A DNA stretch of 14,862 bases from JAVMKJ01 sp031732875 (GTDB lineage Bacteria > Pseudomonadota > Gammaproteobacteria > Competibacterales > Competibacteraceae). The stretch lies in contig JAVMKL010000272.1 in assembly GCA_031732875.1 (NCBI GenBank), forward strand, positions 1 to 14,862, read 5' to 3'. Below the pieces are notes generated by a model. That model had not been told where the DNA came from and did not search any database. It saw only the letters and a list, made by a program, of their open reading frames with translations. Position numbers and translations under genes: made by a program. Shown here piece after piece: positions 1-5,286 of this stretch (the first letter of the stretch is position 1; the number at the start of each line of letters is the position of its first letter).

Positions 1-21
1 GCTGCGTGGCATTCTATCTAA

Positions 22-672
22 GCCCCTGGTCCATTTTCCGGGGTCCACTTTACTGGGCACCATATCCCGCTTGCACGTAGTGCCATTCATAAGATAAAAA
101 AAGGGCGGTATCCCCTGATTAATCTTGGCATATTTGCAGGTAATATCTACCTTGCTCCACGATTTGCCAGAGTATATGTTTTAAGCGAGCATGGCACACC
201 ACTTTTGCAGGGCAGTCATGTTCCAATGAGCCGAATTAATGATTTGAAATATATCTCAAATACCCAGACTGACCGAATGGAACGCTGGATTATCCGATCT
301 GGGACCGTACTTGTGACTTGTTCTGGTACTATCGGCCGTATAGCGATAGCGAGTAATTCAATGGATAAATGGGCGGCTTCACAGCACATTTTACGTATCA
401 TGCCTAAGATTAATGTTAGCCATGAAGGCTATATCGCTACCTTTTTAATGACCCCTTACGGACAGCATCAATTGCAGTCCAAAATATATGGCGGCGTGGT
501 TGACGAACTCACTGCTGATGATACTGCCAGAGTGCTGATTCCTGATCTACCTTATGCCGAACAAGAAAAAATTGGTGTGCCGGCGAAGGAAGCCTACGAA
601 TTACGCGATAAAGCTAACACTCTCGAAGATCAAGCCATCGCCTGCATAGAAGCAATCATTTCGCCCAGATAA
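22..672 (+). pseudogene. 5'-truncated type I restriction specificity subunit (HsdS-like) fragment
   Basis: The reading frame is open from just after a TAA at 19-21 to a TAA at 670-672. HsdS-like sequence starts well before any ATG: the stretch from about 115 to 230 encodes residues such as YLAPRFARVYV and PLLQGSHVP, typical of a target-recognition domain. The only in-frame candidate starts there are rare codons (TTG at 205, CTG near 115). The C-terminal part (about 540-670) holds the IPDLPYAEQEKIG motif followed by a helical segment, the pattern of a conserved spacer helix. About 217 codons remain against roughly 400 for a full S subunit, so this looks like one recognition domain plus one helix. 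HsdS sets the DNA sequence recognised by a type I restriction-modification complex. No hsdM or hsdR is visible. The fragment is clearly AT-richer than everything after 700, which suggests transfer. A naturally half-size S protein is an alternative, but the missing ordinary start argues for truncation. Confidence 0.7.
28..53. repeat. Two direct copies of GGTCCAYTTTMC, possible insertion-sequence end
   Basis: GGTCCATTTTCC (28-39) and GGTCCACTTTAC (42-53) are near-identical 12-mers spaced 14 bp apart. They lie exactly where the HsdS-like frame is broken. Short repeated GGTCCA/TGGACC boxes near an edge resemble the multiple terminal repeats of some transposable elements, for example IS21-type elements. 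No transposase is visible, so this is an inference from pattern and position only. Confidence 0.35.
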
Positions 673-708
673 GACTTGCAATCGCTCCTAGCGAAATGGA
701 AAGCGGTT

Positions 709-715
709 AGGGGAG
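709..715 (+). promoter_or_regulatory. Shine-Dalgarno AGGGGAG that sets the start at 721
   Basis: AGGGGAG lies five bases before the ATG at 721. An upstream in-frame TTG at 676 has no comparable ribosome binding site, so 721 is the preferred start of the following gene. Confidence 0.75.
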
Positions 716-720
716 CCACT

Positions 721-1899
721 ATGAACGTCCAAATTCGCGATCCGGCGCTCTTCCGGCACCTTTCCCACCTGGATGTCCGCGCCTACCTGGCCGGCCAGCA
801 GTGGACTGAAGCCGGCCGGATCGGCAACAAGGCCACCGTCCACACCCAACAGGACGCCACCCACCGTACCTGGGAAATTCTGCTGCCCAGCCGGGAAGAC
901 GTGGCCGATTACCCCGAGCGCATGGCCGAAGCGTTGCGCACCCTGGCGCAAGTCGAGGGCCGATCCGAACTGCTGATCTATCGCGACTTGCTCGCCGCCG
1001 GCGCCGACGTGCTGCGCGTGGCGGCTCCCCACGCCGCGACCGACGGCACGATTGCGATTCGTGATGGCACCCTGCTGCACCAGGAAGCCGAAAACCTGTT
1101 GCTGGCGGCGGCCTGCGCGGTGATCCAGCCCCGACCGTCCTACCACGCCGGAAAAGTGACCGAAGCCGTTCAATATCTGGAAACGGTCCGGCTCGGCCCG
1201 TCCGAAATCGGCAGCTACGTCATCACCCTGCTCTCGCCCGTGGCCCCAACCTTGCGCCGGCATAGCCAGCAATCCCTGTTGGAAGACGAGCCCTTTGCTC
1301 GCCGAGTCACCTATCGGCTGGCCGAAGCGCTGGACGCCCTGGAACAGGCCGCGAACGCCGCCGCCAGCGACGACTTCGCCGCGTTCGAAACCCGCGTTTC
1401 CCAAGGAATCAGTGCCAATCTTTGCGAAGCCATAGCGCAACTGACGCAGCAATGCCACGGCATCCGGCTCGAACTCAGTTGGGCTCGGGTCCGGCCGGCC
1501 GGTCGCCCCAACTTCCGGCGCTTCTTCAGCCGGGAAACCGGTCGCTTGCTGGAAGAAGCCGCCCGCGAGTTCCGGCGCAACGAGCCGCGCCTGGATTGCG
1601 CGCTGACCGGTTGGGTCATCCGCCTGGATCGCGAACCCGACCAGTTCGACGGTCGCGCCACCCTGCGCCTGCTGATCGACAATCGCCCGCGCCACGTCGG
1701 CGTCAAGTTCGAACAATCCATGTTCGACACGGTGATCCACGCCTTCCGCGACCAGATTCCGATCAGCCTGGACGGCGATCTTTTCCCGGTGGGACAACGC
1801 TACGAACTCGCTAATCCCCGCAATCTGGCGTTAGTCCAGGGCGTGGACGAGCCGGACCGCGATGACCCATTGGCAACGGTGGTAGCAACTGAGTCTTGA
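721..1899 (+). CDS. Unassigned 392-residue protein next to an HsdS fragment
   Basis: Starts at ATG 721 behind a strong AGGGGAG and ends TGA at 1897-1899. I do not recognise a named family. I recall similar proteins of about 380-400 residues carried in bacteria as hypothetical proteins, sometimes near restriction genes, but this is memory and not a search. There is no signal peptide and no membrane segment, so it should be cytoplasmic. The N-terminal part (1-110) is mixed alpha/beta, with FRHLSHLDVRAYL near residue 11. Helical segments follow at about 121-136, 191-212 (PFARRVTYRLAEAL) and 229-241 (ISANLCEAI). Residues 293-372 are strand-rich, from LTGWVIRLDRE through GRATLRLLID and VGVKF to FPVGQRYEL, and could form an OB-like or other small beta domain. 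I see no nucleotide-binding or nuclease motif. Codon use is GC-rich like the chromosome and unlike the HsdS fragment 48 bp upstream. The frame is intact, which suggests it is still under selection. Confidence 0.8.
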   Translation: MNVQIRDPALFRHLSHLDVRAYLAGQQWTEAGRIGNKATVHTQQDATHRTWEILLPSREDVADYPERMAEALRTLAQVEGRSELLIYRDLLAAGADVLRVAAPHAATDGTIAIRDGTLLHQEAENLLLAAACAVIQPRPSYHAGKVTEAVQYLETVRLGPSEIGSYVITLLSPVAPTLRRHSQQSLLEDEPFARRVTYRLAEALDALEQAANAAASDDFAAFETRVSQGISANLCEAIAQLTQQCHGIRLELSWARVRPAGRPNFRRFFSRETGRLLEEAAREFRRNEPRLDCALTGWVIRLDREPDQFDGRATLRLLIDNRPRHVGVKFEQSMFDTVIHAFRDQIPISLDGDLFPVGQRYELANPRNLALVQGVDEPDRDDPLATVVATES

Positions 1900-2083
1900 T
1901 ATGAAAATTCGGGCGTTCCGACTGATCCAAGAATCGTGTCAAGCAACGGCTTGAATCATTCCGGTATCTTGGCTGGATGAATAGAATAAAACTATCAATG
2001 GTCGCGCCAGTATTGATGGACATAGAGGCGCCTGTCGCCGATTTTGACCACCACATCAAGATTGCAAAAGCAGAGGTTTAGCA

Positions 2084-2481
2084 ATGCCGTGGACACAAGA
2101 GCAGTCGGGGAATCCAAAAGGTCGGGTATAGCGGGAACGGGCAAGATCGATAAGCTGCGCGCAGCGTTGACCAAGGAACTGCCCGACGTGCTAGAGGCGC
2201 TGGTCGCGCAAGCCAAGGCCAGCGACACCGGCGCCATCAAGCTGATCCTGGAACGCACCGTGCCGGCGCTGCGCCCGATGGATGCGGTTAGCCCGCTGAA
2301 CCTGCCGGTCGATGGTGGTCTGGCCGATCAGGGCCGGGCGGTGCTGGCGGCGCTGGCCACCGGGCACCTGCCGGTCAACCAGGCCGCCGGTATCCTGCAA
2401 GGCTTGGGAAATCTGGCGAAGCTGATGGAACTGGACGAACTCGAAAAGCGCATCGCGGCGTTGGAGGATAAGCAGCCATGA
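2084..2481 (+). pseudogene. DUF5681-like small protein, frameshifted near its N-terminus
   Basis: ATG 2084 follows AGAGG at good spacing and encodes MPWTQEQSGNPKGRV before a TAG at 2129-2131. QSGNPKGR is the N-terminal hallmark of the DUF5681 family, which I know from phage and prophage packaging neighbourhoods. The rest of the protein continues in the frame one base back, entering at about 2119-2125 with SGIAGTGKIDKLRAAL and running to TGA 2479-2481. That part is helical, with LVAQAKASDTGAIKLILER, and ends in the coil ELEKRIAALEDKQP. One lost base between about 2111 and 2131 explains the break. A minus-one ribosomal shift on CCAAAAGG is possible but the site is not a classical slippery heptamer. 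Initiation at an in-frame TTG (2044) would bypass the break but lose the conserved N-terminus. It overlaps the next gene by ATGA. Function of the family is not established. Confidence 0.65.
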
Positions 2482-2735
2482 ACCTCGAAACGCGCATCGC
2501 GAAGCTGGAAACCCGCCAAGGTTCCTGCGACGATTCCGACCCGTTGGCGGTCCGGCTGGGGCGCTGGCTGGCGACCGCGCCTCGGGCGGCGGTCGAGAGG
2601 GATTGCCGATCCAATCCCGGCTTGCTGGAGTTGGCGAACTGGTTGCGCGGGTTATCGCCGGTCGAACTGGCGGCGGAACTGGACGCGGCGCGGGAGGATG
2701 ACAACGTGCTCGCGCGGGCTCGGAGCGCGGCATGA
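2478..2735 (+). CDS. Small coiled-coil protein, 85 residues (array member 2)
   Basis: The ATG at 2478 overlaps the stop of the preceding gene as ATGA, which indicates translational coupling. The N-terminus MNLETRIAKLETRQG is a short amphipathic coil with leucine/isoleucine spacing. It closely resembles the C-terminal coil of the preceding gene (LEKRIAALE) and the N-termini of the next three genes. After the coil the protein is mostly helical, with LAVRLGRWLATAPRAAVE near residues 23-40 and LSPVELAAELDAARED near 58-73. No catalytic motif, signal peptide or membrane segment is visible. Small genes of this kind occur in prophage packaging regions, but no terminase is present here to confirm that role. 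Function unknown. Confidence 0.65.
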   Translation: MNLETRIAKLETRQGSCDDSDPLAVRLGRWLATAPRAAVERDCRSNPGLLELANWLRGLSPVELAAELDAAREDDNVLARARSAA

Positions 2736-2935
2736 GCCTCAAGCAACGCGTGGGTAAACTGGAGCAACATCGCGGTGGCGGTCGGTTTATCTATCTGGCC
2801 ACCTATCCGAACGAAACCGTCGAGGCGGGGCTGGCCCGGAACGGCATCGTTCCCCGCGATGCGGATTTCATCCTGGTACACGCCGGCTTCGAGAAAGAGC
2901 CGGTACCCGCCGCGTCCGTCAAGATGGCAATCTGA
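2732..2935 (+). CDS. Small coiled-coil protein, 67 residues (array member 3)
   Basis: Starts inside the ATGA that ends the previous gene and stops TGA at 2933-2935. The N-terminus MSLKQRVGKLEQHRGG repeats the array signature. After it comes a compact alpha/beta stretch, RFIYLATYPNETVEAGLA then ADFILVHAGFE. This pattern of a strand, an acidic helix and a second strand is repeated in the broken gene that follows, so the two are probably tandem duplicates. The protein is too short for a confident fold call and shows no catalytic residues. Function unknown. Confidence 0.6.
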   Translation: MSLKQRVGKLEQHRGGGRFIYLATYPNETVEAGLARNGIVPRDADFILVHAGFEKEPVPAASVKMAI

Positions 2936-2937
2936 CC

Positions 2938-3121
2938 GTGACCCTCAAGACCCGCCTTGAACGAATCGAACGCCGAACCGGACCGAACCCGGTATGTCTG
3001 GCTGGATGACGGAGAAACCGAGGAGAAAGCCCTAACCCGGTTGGGAATTTCGCCGAGTTACGCTGAAGCAGTGGTCTTCATCTGCTGGGAATCCGGGGCC
3101 CGCACGCATGAACACGCTTGA
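2938..3121 (+). pseudogene. Frameshifted duplicate of the preceding small coiled-coil gene
   Basis: A GTG at 2938, two bases after the previous stop, opens VTLKTRLERIERRTGPNP, the same N-terminal signature as its neighbours, but this frame stops at TGA 3007-3009. In the frame one base forward, from about 2990 to TGA 3119-3121, lies RYVWLDDGETEEKAL, then LGISPSYAEAVVFICWESG. This aligns with RFIYLATYPNETVEAGL and IVPRDADFILVHAGFE of the preceding gene. One extra C in the CCC run at 2988-2990 accounts for the shift. The repaired protein would be about 60 residues, close to the 67 of its neighbour, and its end overlaps the start of the next gene by 14 bases. A sequencing error in a short C run is an alternative. 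Confidence 0.6.
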
Positions 3122-3350
3122 AGCACGGGTCAAGAAACTGGAAGACCGGGGCGGGCACACCGTCCAGCTTCGCGCCATGACCGACGAGCAGTTAAAACGA
3201 TTCATGCTGGAGCATTTGATTGCCGCAACGCCGGAAGAGATTGAAAGTGACCTGGTCGAGCATCCCGAGTTTCGGGAACTGTACGAGGAATTGCTACCAC
3301 AGGCCCGCGAACAGCGGGAAGCGGTTGAGACCCTAGCCAAACGGCTTTGA
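3108..3350 (+). CDS. Small coiled-coil protein, 80 residues (array member 5)
   Basis: ATG 3108 lies within the end of the broken gene before it. The N-terminus MNTLEARVKKLEDRGG carries the array signature. The remainder is acidic and helical: LRAMTDEQLKRFMLEHL at about 21-37, then TPEEIESDLVEHPEFRELYEELL, and a C-terminal basic/acidic helix. No enzyme motif, membrane segment or signal peptide is visible. It is the last recognisable member of the run. A nine-codon frame (MEAEDELEP) opens at its stop through a TGATG overlap and ends at 3379, which may be the stub of a lost sixth gene. Function unknown. Confidence 0.6.
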   Translation: MNTLEARVKKLEDRGGHTVQLRAMTDEQLKRFMLEHLIAATPEEIESDLVEHPEFRELYEELLPQAREQREAVETLAKRL

Positions 3351-3576
3351 TGGAAGCCGAGGATGAGTTGGAGCCTTAACCCCACCACCAAAAGTGACAA
3401 GTAAGCGAGTAGTGGGTGAACGCTTTGTCCAACATGACATCCACCTAGTGGGCTGCCGCAAGAGCTTTAACAGGGTGAGTAACCGCGAACCTACGCAAAC
3501 GGTAGCGTATTCTAGACCAATTCCAGACACACCACCCGAAAGCACGGTAATTTGGCAGGTAACTACCTGATTCGAT
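3351..3576. other. Gap between the accessory genes and tRNA-Glu, no gene recognised
   Basis: No convincing coding frame on either strand. On the minus strand it would be the trailer of the tRNA transcript, but no stem followed by a T run is present. A perfect inverted repeat CAGGTA-AC-TACCTG (3556-3569) lies 7 bp beyond the CCA end of tRNA-Glu. Confidence 0.5.
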
Positions 3577-3652
3577 TGGCGTCCCCAAGGGGATTCGAAC
3601 CCCTGTTACCGCCGTGAAAGGGCGGTGTCCTCGGCCTCTAGACGATGGGGAC
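3577..3652 (-). tRNA. tRNA-Glu (anticodon TTC), CCA encoded
   Basis: The reverse complement folds as a standard cloverleaf, 76 nt including CCA. The acceptor stem is GTCCCC... with ...GGGGAC, the anticodon loop is CTTTCAC with anticodon TTC, and the T arm contains GGTTCGAATCC. The discriminator is G followed by an encoded CCA. It is nearly identical to E. coli tRNA-Glu. It is the second gene of a two-tRNA transcript behind tRNA-Ala (47 bp between them) and lies downstream of the synthetase that charges it. Its 3' end faces the accessory region. Confidence 0.97.
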
Positions 3653-3699
3653 GTGAAGGCGGGAAAAAATAAACCGTCAAGCGAGATGACGGTTGATGG

Positions 3700-3775
3700 T
3701 GGTGGAGCCAGGCGGGATCGAACCGCCGACCTCCTGCATGCCATGCAGGCGCTCTCCCAGCTGAGCTATGGCCCC
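3700..3775 (-). tRNA. tRNA-Ala (anticodon GGC), CCA encoded
   Basis: The reverse complement gives a complete cloverleaf. The acceptor stem GGGGCCA pairs with TGGCTCC and includes the G3-U70 wobble pair that identifies tRNA-Ala. The anticodon loop ATGGCAT within CCTGC/GCAGG gives anticodon GGC, which reads GCC and GCU. The T loop is GGTTCGATCCC, the discriminator is A, and CCA is encoded. In E. coli, tRNA-Ala(GGC) genes also lie near gltX, so this neighbourhood is conserved in outline. Confidence 0.97.
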
Positions 3776-3792
3776 GTCGACCGGAGAGGCGC

Positions 3793-3821
3793 AATTTAAA
3801 AGACTGGTCTGTCCCTGTCAA
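3793..3821 (-). promoter_or_regulatory. Promoter of the tRNA-Ala/tRNA-Glu pair
   Basis: On the minus strand TTGACA (3816-3821) is a perfect -35 box, followed by a 17-bp spacer and TAAATT (3793-3798) as -10. The expected start is near 3786, about 10 bp before the mature tRNA-Ala. The bases after the -10 are GCGCC, a GC-rich discriminator as found in stable-RNA promoters under stringent control (known for the class, inferred here). The -35 box begins only three bases after the gltX stop. Confidence 0.75.
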
Positions 3822-3824
3822 CCA

Positions 3825-5246
3825 CTATTTCAGTCGCTCGCCGCCCGAAGGCCGGCGAATGTGACGTAGCGCCCGCTCGATTCGCGAAAGGGATTTAGAC
3901 CGCCCCAGCAGCTCCAGCGTCACGTCGATCGGCGGCGACACCGCCGTGCCCGATACCGCCACCCGTAACGGTTGCGCCACCTTGCCCAGCGCCAGATCGC
4001 CCTCCACGGCCACCGTCTTCACCACATCGTGGATCGGTCCGGCACGCCATTCCACCAGCGCCCCCAGTGCTTCACGCAGGCGCCGCAAAGGCCCCTCGGC
4101 GGCGGTGGTCAGGTTCTTGTCCGCCGCTTTCCCGTCGTAGTCTTCGAACTCACGGTAAAGGAAAATCGCGGCCTGCGCCATGTCCTTCAGCGTGTCGGAA
4201 CGTTCAGCGAACGCTTTGACCACATCGGTCAGATGCGGGCCGTCGATCGGATCAATCCCCAATTGACCCATGTGCCAGCTCAGATGACGGGCGACATGGG
4301 CGGGATCGAGAGTTTTCAAGTAATGCTTGTTCAGCCAGATCAACTTGGAGGGATTGATCGCGGAGGGAGCCTTGTTACAGCCACCGAGATCGAACAGATC
4401 GATCATTTCGTCGAGCGAGAAGATCTCCTGATCGCCATGCGACCAGCCCAGCCGCACCAGATAATTCAGTACTGCTTCCGGCAGGAAGCCCAGATCCCGG
4501 TATTCCATGACGCTGGCTGCGCCGTGGCGCTTGGACAGTTTCTGGCCATCCGGCCCCAGTATCATCGGCACGTGACTGTACTTGGGAACCGGCGCCCCCA
4601 GAGCCCCGAGGATGTTGATCTGCCGTGGAGTGTTGTTGATGTGGTCGTCGCCTCGGATGACATGAGTGATGCCCATATCCATGTCGTCCACCACCACGCA
4701 GAAATTGTAGGTCGGCGTACCGTCGGCGCGGGCAATGATCAGGTCGTCAAGTTCGGCGTTCTGAAACACAATGTTGCCGCGAATCAAATCCTCCACCACC
4801 ACCTCGCCGTCCAGAGGGTTCTTGAATCGCACCACCGGCTCCACGCCGGGACGCGGTGGGCCTTGATAGTCGCGGTGGCGACCGTCGTAGCGGGGCTTTT
4901 CCTTACGCATCATCTGCGCGCCGCGCAGCGTCTCCAATTCCTCCTTGGTGCAATAACAGTAGTAGGCCTTGCCTTCGCGCAGCAATCGGCACAGCACCTC
5001 GCGGTATCGGTCGAAGCGCTGGGTCTGGTAGAACGGCCCCTCGTCATAATCCAGCCCCAGCCAGTTCATGCCTTCCAAAATCGCGTTCACCGCCTCCGGG
5101 GTAGAACGTTCCAGATCGGTGTCCTCGATGCGCAGGACGAAGGGACCGCCGTGTCGACGGGCGTACAGCCAGGAAAACAATGCCGTGCGGGCGCCGCCGA
5201 TGTGCAGATATCCGGTGGGACTGGGAGCGAAACGGGTCTTGACCAT
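3825..5246 (-). CDS. gltX: Glutamyl-tRNA synthetase
   Basis: A 473-residue class I synthetase, the usual bacterial length. It joins glutamate to tRNA-Glu using ATP in the cytoplasm. The start MVKTRFAPSPTGYLHIGGAR contains the HIGH-type motif HIGG at 15-18. The KMSKS-type motif is KLSKR at 236-240, preceded by GPDGQ. The RGDDHINNT segment near 198-206 is typical of GluRS. In the zinc-site region C97 and C99 (CYC) are kept, but the positions matching E. coli C125 and H127 read His124 and Asp126, so zinc binding may be altered or absent. It follows glmU with a 40-bp gap, no terminator and no clear promoter, so co-transcription with glmU is likely. The Shine-Dalgarno is weak. The tRNA-Glu it charges lies 170 bp beyond its stop. 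Confidence 0.97.
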   Translation of the reverse strand: MVKTRFAPSPTGYLHIGGARTALFSWLYARRHGGPFVLRIEDTDLERSTPEAVNAILEGMNWLGLDYDEGPFYQTQRFDRYREVLCRLLREGKAYYCYCTKEELETLRGAQMMRKEKPRYDGRHRDYQGPPRPGVEPVVRFKNPLDGEVVVEDLIRGNIVFQNAELDDLIIARADGTPTYNFCVVVDDMDMGITHVIRGDDHINNTPRQINILGALGAPVPKYSHVPMILGPDGQKLSKRHGAASVMEYRDLGFLPEAVLNYLVRLGWSHGDQEIFSLDEMIDLFDLGGCNKAPSAINPSKLIWLNKHYLKTLDPAHVARHLSWHMGQLGIDPIDGPHLTDVVKAFAERSDTLKDMAQAAIFLYREFEDYDGKAADKNLTTAAEGPLRRLREALGALVEWRAGPIHDVVKTVAVEGDLALGKVAQPLRVAVSGTAVSPPIDVTLELLGRSKSLSRIERALRHIRRPSGGERLK

Positions 5247-5286
5247 GTCGATTCGTTCGGAATGTTGATAGATGAAAAGTATTGGC

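Noticed and set aside
688..1797. Minus-strand frame of about 369 codons opposite the unassigned 392-residue gene
   Set aside because: The plus-strand frame has a strong ribosome binding site and plausible protein composition; the minus frame is Gly/Gln/Arg-rich shadow sequence.
1939..1954. Hairpin TCAAGC-AACG-GCTTGA after the 392-residue gene as a terminator
   Set aside because: The stem is only 6 bp and no T run follows.
3350..3379. Nine-codon frame MEAEDELEP in a TGATG overlap after the last array gene
   Set aside because: Too short to call a gene; kept only as a possible stub of a lost array member.
3333..3744. Minus-strand frames of 70-99 codons across the gap and the two tRNA genes
   Set aside because: They overlap the tRNAs or have no recognisable protein character or ribosome binding site.
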